This document shows positions 32,561 to 42,912 of a stretch of DNA of 64,000 bases, in pieces. The stretch covers positions 1 through 64,000 of the forward strand of contig CAJWBQ010000025.1 of assembly GCA_913020115.1 (NCBI GenBank). The letters are read 5' to 3'. Numbering within the stretch: position 1 is the stretch's first letter; each line of letters starts with the position of its first letter. Both the position numbers and the translations under genes were made by a program. The notes under the pieces were generated by a model that saw nothing but the letters and a program-made list of their open reading frames with translations, was not told where the DNA came from and ran no database searches. Source of the stretch: an uncultured Cellvibrionales bacterium (GTDB lineage Bacteria > Pseudomonadota > Gammaproteobacteria > Pseudomonadales > Cellvibrionaceae).

Positions 32561-33946
32561 TTAGAAGAAGCTAAACCCAACTTGAAACAGTTGTTCAATA
32601 GCTCGCGTGTGTTTTTTGTCGACTAAGAACACAATTACGTGGTCACCGGTTTCCACCACCACGTCGTCGTGAGCGATAATAACTTCACTGCGCTGTTTTC
32701 TTTCTCGCACAATAGCGCCAATAGTGGCACCGCTGGGTAAATCGATATCTTCAATACTTTTACCCACCACTTTTGATGAGCGCGAATCACCGTGGGCAAT
32801 CACTTCAATGGCTTCGGCCGCGCCTCGCCTTAGGGAATGTACATTCACCATGTCACCGCGGCGCACGTGGGTCAGCAAACTACCAATGGTGGTGCTTTGC
32901 GGTGAGATGGCAATATCAATTTCGCCACCCTGAACTAAATCGACGTAGGCAGGGTTGTTAATCAGGGCCATCACTTTGCGTGCACCTAAGCGTTTGGCCA
33001 GCATAGAAGACATGATATTAGCTTCGTCATCATTGGTGAGGGCTAGGAATACGTCGGTGTCTTCAATGTTTTCTTCCAGCAGCAGCTCTTGATCTGAAGC
33101 GCTGCCCAGCAAGACGATGGTGCGTTCCAGTTGTTCTGACAACTGTGCGCAGCGGGCCTCATTGAATTCAATCAGTTTTACGGAATAACGGGTCTCTAAT
33201 TTCTGAGCGAGCCGAACCCCTATGTTGCCGCCGCCGGCAATGGTGATACGTTTGTATGGGTTTTCTAAGCGTCGCAGCTCACTCATAACGGCGCGAATAT
33301 CAGATTTCGCGGCGATAAAAAATACTTCGTCATCGGCTTCAATAACCGTTGAACCCTCTGGCGTAATTGCCCGGTCACGCCGATATATAGCCGCAACACG
33401 GGTATCGACGGATGGCATGTGCTGGCGCAAAAAGCGCAATTCTTGCCCCACCAGTGGGCCGCCGTAGTAGGCTTTCACAGCCACCAGTTGTACGTTGCCA
33501 TCGGCAAAATCCAGTACCTGAAGTGCGCCAGGGTGTTCAACAAGTCGAAAGATGTAATTTGAAACTAATTGCTCAGGGCTAATCAATACATCAATTGGAA
33601 TGGCGTCATTGTTAAATAGTTCGGGTCGGCTGAGGTAGCTCTGCGAGCGAACTCGGGCAATCTTGGTGGGTGTGCGAAATAGGCTGTGCGCTATTTGGCA
33701 GCCAATCATATTTGTTTCGTCGTTGTTGGTGACGGCGATAATTAAGTCGGCGTCTTCAATACCCGCTTGAACTAAAACATCGGGGTGCGAAGCCACGCCG
33801 GTTACCACGCCAATATCAAGGCGATCGTGAAGCTCCCTTAGGCGAACCTCATTTGTGTCGATGATGGTAATGTCGTTGGCTTCGTTGGCGAGGTTTTCAG
33901 CGAGAGTGCCGCCTACCTGTCCCGCTCCGAGGATGATTATTTTCAA
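32561..33946 (-). CDS. trkA: Trk potassium uptake regulatory protein TrkA
   Basis: TrkA is the peripheral NAD(H)/ATP-binding gating ring for TrkH. The 461 residues contain two RCK units: Rossmann motifs [13 protein letters not shown] (about 7-19) and [13 protein letters not shown] (about 237-249), each followed by an RCK-C domain. It lies between rsmB and trkH, as in Pseudomonas and E. coli-type fmt-rsmB-trkA clusters. Confidence 0.97.
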   Translation of the reverse strand: MKIIILGAGQVGGTLAENLANEANDITIIDTNEVRLRELHDRLDIGVVTGVASHPDVLVQAGIEDADLIIAVTNNDETNMIGCQIAHSLFRTPTKIARVRSQSYLSRPELFNNDAIPIDVLISPEQLVSNYIFRLVEHPGALQVLDFADGNVQLVAVKAYYGGPLVGQELRFLRQHMPSVDTRVAAIYRRDRAITPEGSTVIEADDEVFFIAAKSDIRAVMSELRRLENPYKRITIAGGGNIGVRLAQKLETRYSVKLIEFNEARCAQLSEQLERTIVLLGSASDQELLLEENIEDTDVFLALTNDDEANIMSSMLAKRLGARKVMALINNPAYVDLVQGGEIDIAISPQSTTIGSLLTHVRRGDMVNVHSLRRGAAEAIEVIAHGDSRSSKVVGKSIEDIDLPSGATIGAIVRERKQRSEVIIAHDDVVVETGDHVIVFLVDKKHTRAIEQLFQVGFSFF

Positions 33947-33959
33947 ACTTTATTAACCC

Positions 33960-35273
33960 TCAACTGGGTGTTGCTATCGCTTTATCCAATACCGCGTAGA
34001 AAAAGCCGTCGTGCCCTTCTATAGAAGGGAGTAATTGCCGACCGTGAGTTTGGGCAATTCCCCAGTTCACGTCCAGTGTCTGTTCATTGGCGTCAGGTGT
34101 TTCGCTGACAAACCTTTCAAGCAGTAGCGTATTTTCTTCAGGCATTATAGAGCACGTGGCATAAACCAGTCGGCCACCCGGCTTTAGGGTTTGCCACAGG
34201 TTTTTCAGAATGGCCAGTTGCAACCCAGCCAGCTTAACAATATCGGCTGGTTTACGCAGTAATTTGATGTCTGGGTGGCGACGAATAACCCCAGTGCCCG
34301 AACAGGGGGCGTCTACTAAGATACGGTCAAACGGGACTTGGTCCCACCACCCTTCTGTTTGTGTGGCATCTCCACACAAAAGAGTGGCTGTCTTTTTTAA
34401 GCGAGCCAAATTTTCTTCTACACGAACAAGCCTCCGCGAGTCACTGTCCAGTGCTGTTAAATGAGCAAGGTTTGCTTCAGTTTCTAGAATGTGTCCCGTT
34501 TTACCGCCAGGTGCGCAGCAGGCATCAAGTACTCGTTGGCCGGGTTTTAAGTCGAGTAAGGTGGCAGCAAGTTGCGCCGCTTCGTCTTGCACACTTACGC
34601 CGCCTTCCGAAAATAAAGGCAGATCAAATACGTCGCAGGCTTTTTGTAGCGTAAAACCGCCAGCACTGAATGAACAGGCTTTGGCATCAAGACTAGTCGG
34701 CAAAGCTTTGATGTATTCGTCGCGTTCAGCAAAACTAGGGTTGAGGCGAAGGGTGAAAGGTGGGTGACCATTGTTCGCGGCAAATATATCGGTTGCCTTG
34801 TCACCCCAAGACTCTTCTATCGCCTTTATCATCCATTTCGGGTGGGCGTGAGTGAACACGGGTAAGTCTTTCAGTGTTTCATCTAGAGTGTCGTGTTGAC
34901 GCTGACTGTTTCGCAGCACGCCATTCACTAACTTAGTGGCCCAGTGTTTATTTAACCGACGAGTGACCTCCACAGTTTCAGCAATCGCAGCGTGGTCGGG
35001 AATGCGCATATGACGGAGTTGATAAAGGCCAATGATCAACAAAGCCTGGATATCACTGTCTTTGGGTTTTAATGCTTTTGTGAGGAGCTGATTTAATAAG
35101 AGTTGCAGTTGTGGATACCAGCGCATACTGCCGTAGCAGAGTTCTTGTAATAAACCACGCTCAGAGTCGGCTACTTTTTCCAGAGCCGGGGGCAACAAAC
35201 CCGATAGAGAACGCTGTTGAAGAAGAACTTGTGCCAGAGTTGAAGCGGCCACCTCTCTTGCTTTGGCGCTCAC
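33960..35273 (-). CDS. rsmB: 16S rRNA (cytosine-C5) methyltransferase RsmB
   Basis: RsmB methylates C967 of 16S rRNA. The 437 residues have an N-terminal NusB-like helical domain and a C-terminal SAM domain with VLDACCAPGGKTGHILE. The two catalytic cysteines are in VDAPCSGTGVIRRHPD and VYATCSIMPEEN. Its start overlaps the end of fmt by four bases, showing coupling. Confidence 0.97.
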   Translation of the reverse strand: MSAKAREVAASTLAQVLLQQRSLSGLLPPALEKVADSERGLLQELCYGSMRWYPQLQLLLNQLLTKALKPKDSDIQALLIIGLYQLRHMRIPDHAAIAETVEVTRRLNKHWATKLVNGVLRNSQRQHDTLDETLKDLPVFTHAHPKWMIKAIEESWGDKATDIFAANNGHPPFTLRLNPSFAERDEYIKALPTSLDAKACSFSAGGFTLQKACDVFDLPLFSEGGVSVQDEAAQLAATLLDLKPGQRVLDACCAPGGKTGHILETEANLAHLTALDSDSRRLVRVEENLARLKKTATLLCGDATQTEGWWDQVPFDRILVDAPCSGTGVIRRHPDIKLLRKPADIVKLAGLQLAILKNLWQTLKPGGRLVYATCSIMPEENTLLLERFVSETPDANEQTLDVNWGIAQTHGRQLLPSIEGHDGFFYAVLDKAIATPS

Positions 35274-36265
35274 TGTCCCAGTAGCTCATTGATAACAAAT
35301 CGATCCTTATACCCCTTGAGCAGATCTTTCACACTCATAGCCTTTTTACTGGGTATTTGAATTGAGTTTAAGAGTAGCCTGCCTTCGCCGCAGGCAATTT
35401 CCAAACCCTCATCAGATAGAGCGACTAGAGTACCAGGTGCTGCGCTACTGTTTTCTGTTAGCGCGCAAGCTTGCCAAATTTTTAAGCGCTCGCCTTTATG
35501 GAGAGTATAGGCGATGGGGAAGGGACGAAATGCCCTAATTTGGCGATCCAGCACCTCGGCGCTTAAATTCCAGTCTATAGACGCTTCTTGTTTACTGATT
35601 TTCCGCGCGTAACAGCTTAAAGAGTCGTCTTGTGATTCCCCCTTCAGTTCTCTGTTTTCTTGGGCACATTGCGCTATTTGGCTCAAAACTGTGAGCAGTG
35701 CGGGCGCCCCTAACTCAATCAACTTGTCGTGCAGGCTTGCGCTGGTGTCACTTGGGCTGATGTCACAGCTGGCCTTTAGCAGCATGTCTCCAGTGTCTAA
35801 ACCCACATCCATTTTCATAATGGTGACACCGGTGTTGGTGTCGCCTGCTTCAACGGCGCGCTGTATAGGCGCCGCGCCACGCCAGCGCGGCAGTAGTGAA
35901 CCGTGCACATTAATGCAGCCGTAAAGAGGGATGTCTAAAACGCTTTTAGGTAACAGCAGACCATAGGCGACAACAACCATAAGGTCGGCTTTGAGCTCCG
36001 CCAGTATTTGCCGGTCTGAACTCTCTTTAAAGTTTTCAGGTTGGTACACCGGAATGCCATTGGCCTCGGCCAGTACTTTTACTGGGCTGGCACTGAGCTT
36101 TTTACCTCGACCGGCGGGCCTGTCGGGCTGGGAGTAAACGGCTACAAGCTCGAAGGGCGTATGCTCTGGGTCTTGAGCACACTGTTCAATCAAAGCTTTA
36201 AGGTGCTGAGCTGCAAATTCAGGGGTGCCTGCAAATACCACACGCAGGCGAGGGGAGGGTGTCAT
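35270..36265 (-). CDS. fmt: Methionyl-tRNA formyltransferase
   Basis: Fmt formylates initiator Met-tRNA. The 331 residues start with RVVFAGTPEFAAQHLKALI and contain the formyl-THF site INVHGSLLPRWRGAAPIQRA with the catalytic Asn/His. DVGLDTGDML and a C-terminal OB-fold domain follow. It lies four bases downstream of def, the deformylase that removes the same group. Confidence 0.97.
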   Translation of the reverse strand: MTPSPRLRVVFAGTPEFAAQHLKALIEQCAQDPEHTPFELVAVYSQPDRPAGRGKKLSASPVKVLAEANGIPVYQPENFKESSDRQILAELKADLMVVVAYGLLLPKSVLDIPLYGCINVHGSLLPRWRGAAPIQRAVEAGDTNTGVTIMKMDVGLDTGDMLLKASCDISPSDTSASLHDKLIELGAPALLTVLSQIAQCAQENRELKGESQDDSLSCYARKISKQEASIDWNLSAEVLDRQIRAFRPFPIAYTLHKGERLKIWQACALTENSSAAPGTLVALSDEGLEIACGEGRLLLNSIQIPSKKAMSVKDLLKGYKDRFVINELLGQ

Positions 36266-36269
36266 TGTC

Positions 36270-36791
36270 TTAGGCCTTTTGGCGGTGTTGTTTTTCCAGC
36301 TTTTTACGAATGCGGGTGCGTTTCATAGACGAAATATAGTCAACAAAAAGCTTACCGTTTAAGTGGTCTACTTCGTGTTGTATGCAAACCGCCAATAAAC
36401 CATCTGGTATTAAGGTGAAAGTTTCGCCACTGACATCTTGAGCGGTAATTTCAATATGCTCAGGCCTTTCAACTGTTTCATGAAAGCCGGGAACCGATAG
36501 GCAGCCCTCTTCATACTCATGCAGCACTTCATCTAGGACTTTGATGGCAGGGTTAATGAAAACTTGAGGCATGCTGCCGTTATCAGAAACGTCGATCACC
36601 ACTATCTGCTGGTGCACGTTGACCTGTGTGGCGGCCAAACCGATGCCATTGGCTTCATACATAGTGGCCGTCATATCGGCAACCAAGTGTTGAAGAGCTT
36701 CGTCAAAAACTACTACGGGTGTTGCTTTGGTACGCAACCGGGGGTCGGGGAACTCTAATATTTCTAGGATAGCGATAAACCTTTGTGACAA
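36270..36791 (-). CDS. def: Peptide deformylase with non-ATG start
   Basis: Def removes the formyl group from nascent proteins. The three metal-site motifs are intact: [18 protein letters not shown] and [12 protein letters not shown]. Homologues begin [15 protein letters not shown], but here the aligned codon is ATC (36774-36776), giving (I)[14 protein letters not shown], and no ATG occurs upstream in frame. The listed start is the nearest usual alternative, a TTG at 36791 (173 residues, MSQRF extension). Another TTG lies at 36842. Initiation at ATC would give 168 residues. Gene identity is certain; the start is not. Confidence 0.93.
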   Translation of the reverse strand: MSQRFIAILEILEFPDPRLRTKATPVVVFDEALQHLVADMTATMYEANGIGLAATQVNVHQQIVVIDVSDNGSMPQVFINPAIKVLDEVLHEYEEGCLSVPGFHETVERPEHIEITAQDVSGETFTLIPDGLLAVCIQHEVDHLNGKLFVDYISSMKRTRIRKKLEKQHRQKA

Positions 36792-36968
36792 ACTTCTAGT
36801 AAAAAGATAACAAGCGCTGCTAACATTATGATGATACAGCAATTACGTGTATTCTGAGCGCTCAACTGTATTCCTAAACTTGAGTTGCAGATGGAAGCAG
36901 CGCGGCATCTAGGGCTTATTATAAACTCTATAATCCTCGGAGCCGACTACTAAATAGGACCGGTTTCT

Positions 36969-37988
36969 ATGAAAAAAGTACTTTTAGGCCTTTTGACCGC
37001 TTCATTGGCCACAATTTACGCTTGGGCTGATGAAATTGAGCTCAATCCACAGCACCCCGATCGGCACGTGGTGGTGAAAGGCGATACGCTTTGGGACATT
37101 TCAGAGTATTTCCTCAAAAGCCCATGGTTGTGGCCAGAAATTTGGCACGTGAACCCACAGATTGCGAATCCTCACCTTATTTATCCAGGCGACGTCGTAA
37201 AGTTAATTTATCTAGACGGTAAGCCTCGCTTGACCGTTGAGCGTGCCGGTACGGTTAAATTGTCGCCAAAAATCCGCTCTACTCCAAACGACGGTGCCAT
37301 TCCCCCAATTCCTTTAGACGTTATTGCTAACTTTCTGAGCAAGAGCCGAATTGTTGGCTTAGATGAAATGGATGATGCCCCCTACGTATTAGCGGGTGAA
37401 GAAAAACGTTTAGTTTTGGGCGCAAACGACGAGCTTTATGCCCGGGGTGATTTTGACTCTGAGCACAAGGCCTATGGAGTTTACCGCCGTGGGCAAGTGT
37501 ATACAGACCCTCAAACTGGCGAAGTGTTAGGTTTGCAAGCCCTGAGCGTGGGTGCTTTGCGCCTGAAGCGTTTGAGTGGCGATGTGGCCACTATGATGGT
37601 GTCTCGCTCTAGCGAAGAAATTCGCATTGAAGACCGTATGCTACCTGATGAGGAGCGCGCCATTGAATCGAGCTTTTTACCTTCAGCGCCCGAATCTGAT
37701 GTTGAGGGTGTGATATTAGCGGTTGAAGGCGGAGTTAATAACGCCGGCAAGATGGACGTGGTTGTCATTAACAAGGGTGAGAGAGACAGCCTGAAGAGCG
37801 GTAATGTGCTGGCGATCTACCAAAAAGGCGAAATGGTAAAAGATCGAGTGCGTGGTGATTTGGTATTATTGCCGGAAGAGCGTGTGGGTTTGGCCATGGT
37901 GTTCCGCACCTTTGAAAAGGTCAGCTACGCGCTGGTATTAGAAGCAGATCGCCCACTAGATTTACACGATTTAGTTCGCAACCCCTAA
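36969..37988 (+). CDS. LysM peptidoglycan-binding domain protein, secreted
   Basis: The 339-residue protein starts with a signal peptide (MKKVLLGLLTASLATIYAWA, about 1-20). One LysM domain follows at about 35-80, with KGDTLWDISEYFLKSPWLWPEIW and YPGDVVKLIY. The remaining 250 residues form a beta-rich domain of unknown role. A protein of this type sits between def and dprA in Pseudomonas relatives. It probably acts at the periplasmic cell wall. AGGA lies about ten bases before the ATG, and a terminator follows. Confidence 0.88.
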   Translation: MKKVLLGLLTASLATIYAWADEIELNPQHPDRHVVVKGDTLWDISEYFLKSPWLWPEIWHVNPQIANPHLIYPGDVVKLIYLDGKPRLTVERAGTVKLSPKIRSTPNDGAIPPIPLDVIANFLSKSRIVGLDEMDDAPYVLAGEEKRLVLGANDELYARGDFDSEHKAYGVYRRGQVYTDPQTGEVLGLQALSVGALRLKRLSGDVATMMVSRSSEEIRIEDRMLPDEERAIESSFLPSAPESDVEGVILAVEGGVNNAGKMDVVVINKGERDSLKSGNVLAIYQKGEMVKDRVRGDLVLLPEERVGLAMVFRTFEKVSYALVLEADRPLDLHDLVRNP

Positions 37989-38003
37989 GTATTTGTTAGA
38001 CCT

Positions 38004-38034
38004 AAGCCCCTCGCACGGATGTGAAGGGCTTTTA
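38004..38034 (+). terminator. Terminator between the LysM gene and dprA
   Basis: AAGCCC (38004-38009) pairs with GGGCTT (38026-38031) around a partly paired CAC/GTG inner stem, and the sequence continues TT then AAAA. It lies 15 bases after the LysM gene stop and is a moderate rho-independent terminator. Confidence 0.65.
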
Positions 38035-38059
38035 AAACATAACTCAAGGACGAAGTACT

Positions 38060-39196
38060 ATGAACATTCCCCTGTTTGATTACCTTTTACTGAATCAAAT
38101 TCCTGGTTTGGGTGCGGCAAGCTGCCTCGACTTAATGAATAAATTCGGTTCTATTCGCGGTTTGTTGAGCGCCAAACCTGAGTCTTTGCCCTTAGACGCT
38201 GGTGCAAAACGATTGCTCGACAATTATTGGGCGGAAGGCGATAAGAGCGATATTGCTCAAAAAGCTCAGTCTGAAATAACTTGGTGTGAAGAGAATCAGG
38301 TGGAAATTATTCCTCTGAGCAGCGAAGACTACCCAGCGCTGTTAAAGCAAATTCATCGACCGCCCCCCCTTCTCTATGTCCGAGGTGACATCACACAACT
38401 TCACCGGCCTCAGCTGGCCCTGGTAGGAAGCCGTAAACCCAGTGCTGGGGGTTTAGAAAACGCCATGGCCTTTGGTCGATATTTAGCAGCCTCTGGCTTC
38501 ACTGTGACCAGCGGCTTGGCGTTGGGGATAGACGGTGCCGCACATCAAGGAGCACTAAAAGCGGGGGGCAGTACTATTGCGGTTTTGGGTTGTGGCATCG
38601 ACAAAATATACCCATATCGCCATACGGAGCTGGCGGAACAAATAGTGGCGAGTGGCGGGGCTTTAGTGAGTGAATTCCCTATTGGCACCCCTCCAACACC
38701 AGCGCTATTTCCACAGAGAAATAGAGTCATTAGTGGCCTCAGCATGGGTGTTTTAGTGGTTGAGGCGGCTTTGAGGAGCGGTTCTCTCATTACCGCCCGC
38801 GAAGGTTTGCAGCAAGGGCGGGAGGTTTTTGCGATTCCAAGCTCCATTCACAATCCCCAAAGTAAGGGCTGTCACAGACTGTTAAAAGATGGCGCAACGC
38901 TTGTTGAGTCGGCTCAAGATCTAGTGAATGAGCTACAAGGTTTGATAGAGTTAAAGGCGAGCGAGCTTGAAAATAGTCCACAAATGCCCCTCTTAGCTGT
39001 TGAAGCGGACGCCATTGTGTCAGAGAAAGAGCAGGCAGTTCTCGGTAAAATGGGTTATGACCCAATAAGCGTTGACGCCCTGTTAGCTCGCACTAAAATG
39101 TCGGTGCGGGAACTGGGGGTGATTTTGGTCAGTTTGGAGCTCAAAGACTGCATCAAATTGACGCCTTACGGCTATGAAAGCCTAAAAATGAATTAG
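38060..39196 (+). CDS. dprA: DNA processing protein DprA (Smf)
   Basis: DprA protects incoming single-stranded DNA and loads RecA during natural transformation. The 378 residues have an N-terminal helix-hairpin-helix/SAM-like region and a Rossmann core with LALVGSRKPSAGG and SGLALGIDGAAHQGAL. VLGCGIDKIYP, FPQRNRVISGLS and the C-terminal winged helix (about 315-375) follow. It is widely conserved even in bacteria not known to be competent. Confidence 0.95.
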   Translation: MNIPLFDYLLLNQIPGLGAASCLDLMNKFGSIRGLLSAKPESLPLDAGAKRLLDNYWAEGDKSDIAQKAQSEITWCEENQVEIIPLSSEDYPALLKQIHRPPPLLYVRGDITQLHRPQLALVGSRKPSAGGLENAMAFGRYLAASGFTVTSGLALGIDGAAHQGALKAGGSTIAVLGCGIDKIYPYRHTELAEQIVASGGALVSEFPIGTPPTPALFPQRNRVISGLSMGVLVVEAALRSGSLITAREGLQQGREVFAIPSSIHNPQSKGCHRLLKDGATLVESAQDLVNELQGLIELKASELENSPQMPLLAVEADAIVSEKEQAVLGKMGYDPISVDALLARTKMSVRELGVILVSLELKDCIKLTPYGYESLKMN

Positions 39197-39295
39197 GATT
39201 GGCTTCGCTGCAAAACAATAGCGCAAAGCCCCTTGAGATTCGCCTGCAGTTCAGGTAAGTTCTGCCGTTTTTCAGACGAACTAATAGGAAACCCT

Positions 39296-39802
39296 ATGAC
39301 CAAGCCATTTGTAGCCATTTTGATGGGATCAGACTCCGATTTACCGATAATGGAAGCTTCTTTTGCCGTATTGGAAAAGCTTGGCATTACATATGAAGCG
39401 AAAGTAACTTCAGCGCACCGTACACCTGATGCCACTCACTCCTACGTGAAAGACGCCGATCAGCGCGGTTGTGCGGCTTTTATCTGCGCTGCAGGCATGG
39501 CGGCTCATTTGGCGGGTGCGGTATCCGCGAATACACTTCGCCCGGTTATTGGGGTGCCCATTAACGGTTCCTTAGACGGTTTAGACGCCCTGTTATCTAC
39601 AGTTCAAATGCCCGGCGGCATTCCTGTTGCAACAGTAGCCATTGGCAAGGCGGGTGCTAAAAACGCTGCTTATTTAGCGGCACAAATCATTGCCGTTGGC
39701 GACGCCGATATGCATCAGAAGCTGATTGCAGAGCGTGAAGAAAACGCCCAGGCTGTGATGGCGAAAGACGCTGCACTGCAGGAAAAACTGGCCGCTCGCT
39801 AA
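39296..39802 (+). CDS. purE: 5-(carboxyamino)imidazole ribonucleotide mutase PurE
   Basis: PurE converts N5-CAIR to CAIR in purine synthesis. The 168 residues from the ATG at 39296 begin MTKPFVAILMGSDSDLPIM, with SAHRTPD and GMAAHLAGAV forming the active site of class I PurE. The ATG is preceded by AGGAA. A 21-residue upstream extension is open but unlike the family. No purK is seen next to it. Confidence 0.96.
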   Translation: MTKPFVAILMGSDSDLPIMEASFAVLEKLGITYEAKVTSAHRTPDATHSYVKDADQRGCAAFICAAGMAAHLAGAVSANTLRPVIGVPINGSLDGLDALLSTVQMPGGIPVATVAIGKAGAKNAAYLAAQIIAVGDADMHQKLIAEREENAQAVMAKDAALQEKLAAR

Positions 39803-39808
39803 TTGACA

Positions 39809-41355
<1,547 letters not shown>

Positions 41356-41361
41356 AGCGCA

Positions 41362-42219
41362 ATGGTAGAAGTAAAAAGCAAGCCCGATCGCTATGTCGTT
41401 TTTGGTGACCCAATTAGCCAATCTAAGTCACCACTTATTCATGAAGCTTTTGCCAAGCAAACACATCAAGATTTGATTTACGAAAAACAACAAGTGAACT
41501 GTGAATCGTTTGAACTTGAGGCCAAAAAATTCTTTGCCGAAAATGGCAAAGGCATGAACATTACAGCACCTTGTAAGCTGGAAGCATTTGCCTTTGCAGA
41601 CTCCCTTACCGGGCGAGCCAAGCGCGCTGGGGCTGTTAATACGCTGATTAAACAAGAGAGCGGTGAAATACTCGGCGATACCACCGATGGCTTTGGCCTA
41701 GTAAAAGACATTAGCCAAAATCTAAATTGGTCTATTAAAGGTAAACGTGTGCTTTTGTTGGGGGCCGGTGGCGCTGTTAGAGGCGTGTTAGAACCCTTGC
41801 TAGAGCAAGCGCCAGAAAGTTTACTGATTGCCAATCGAACTGCATCAAAAGCGCAGTCACTGGCCTCGGATTTTTCTGAACTTTGCGCTTCCGCCACTAA
41901 CTTGAGTGCTTGTGGTTACGAAGACTTATTAGCTCAGCAATTTGATTTAGTGATCAACGGAACCTCTGCTAGCCTAAGCGCAGACTTGCCTCCCCTACCG
42001 GACACCTTGTTAGCGCCTGGAGCCTGCTGTTATGACATGAGCTATAGCGCCAAACCAACGGTATTTATGACATGGGCTAATCAACATGGTGCTGTAGAAA
42101 CGGCTGATGGTTTAGGTATGTTGGTGGGGCAGGCGGCCGAGTCTTTTAAATTGTGGCGAGGAGTGTTCCCGGAAACAGAAGCTGTTATAGCATTGCTTAG
42201 AGAGAAGTTGCTGTCTTAA
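41362..42219 (+). CDS. aroE: Shikimate dehydrogenase
   Basis: AroE reduces 3-dehydroshikimate with NADPH in aromatic amino acid synthesis. The 285 residues have the substrate site VFGDPISQSKSPLIHEAF, the catalytic lysine in NITAPCKLEAF, the aspartate in DTTDGFGLV, and the dinucleotide motif LLGAGGAVRGVL. The usual NVTVPFK appears here as NITAPCK, a slight variation that keeps the lysine. It ends the purE-tsaC-hemF-aroE run. Confidence 0.95.
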   Translation: MVEVKSKPDRYVVFGDPISQSKSPLIHEAFAKQTHQDLIYEKQQVNCESFELEAKKFFAENGKGMNITAPCKLEAFAFADSLTGRAKRAGAVNTLIKQESGEILGDTTDGFGLVKDISQNLNWSIKGKRVLLLGAGGAVRGVLEPLLEQAPESLLIANRTASKAQSLASDFSELCASATNLSACGYEDLLAQQFDLVINGTSASLSADLPPLPDTLLAPGACCYDMSYSAKPTVFMTWANQHGAVETADGLGMLVGQAAESFKLWRGVFPETEAVIALLREKLLS

Positions 42220-42295
42220 GTGCCTGAGCTTGGTGGTTTTGATTCACCCCAAGCTCCGAATATCGGCCATTGAGCTTTGAACTAAGCGGGCTTAA

Positions 42296-42838
42296 TTATT
42301 CTTCCAAATATTCGTCCTTCAATTTGACATAGTTTCCGGCAGTGTAAGTGAAGAAGTTCATTTCCTTTTCTTTCAGCTCACGCACTTGCTTGCACGGCGA
42401 GCCCATATATAAGAACCCCGATGCTAGAACCTTTCCTGGGGGGACCAGCGACCCAGCGCCAATGACTACATTGTCTTCAACTACTGCACCGTCCATTACC
42501 ATAGACCCCATACCCACCAAAACACGGTCACCAATGGTGCAGCCATGCAAGGTTACAGAGTGGCCCACTGTCACATCGCTGCCAACCGTGAGTGGGTAGC
42601 CATCAGGGTTGAATGGCCCTGCGTGGGTAATGTGCAAAATCGAACCGTCTTGAATACTGGTGCGTGCGCCTATGCGGATGCGATGCATATCGCCGCGAAT
42701 GACGGTGAGAGGCCAGACGGAGGAGTCTTCCCCAATCTCTACATCGCCGATCACCACGGCTGAGGGATCAACAAATACCCGATCGGCCAAGACAGGTGTG
42801 TGTTGTTTATGGGCCCTTATGGCCGAAGGCTTGTTCAT
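42296..42838 (-). CDS. Gamma-class carbonic anhydrase-like protein
   Basis: The 180-residue protein is a left-handed beta-helix of hexapeptide repeats of the YrdA/CaiE family. Possible zinc-ligand histidines occur in LHITHAG and VGHSVTLHGC, as in gamma-carbonic anhydrases. The ATG at 42838 has GGAGA upstream and is preferred over a TTG six codons earlier. It is transcribed divergently from prlC. Real carbonic anhydrase activity is not certain because several relatives are inactive. Confidence 0.88.
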   Translation of the reverse strand: MNKPSAIRAHKQHTPVLADRVFVDPSAVVIGDVEIGEDSSVWPLTVIRGDMHRIRIGARTSIQDGSILHITHAGPFNPDGYPLTVGSDVTVGHSVTLHGCTIGDRVLVGMGSMVMDGAVVEDNVVIGAGSLVPPGKVLASGFLYMGSPCKQVRELKEKEMNFFTYTAGNYVKLKDEYLEE

Positions 42839-42912
42839 GCGAATCTCCAATGTCAATCTATGTGTGGGCAGCGTATTATAGTCAAATTATGGACAGCAGA
42901 GTTATCATTCCT

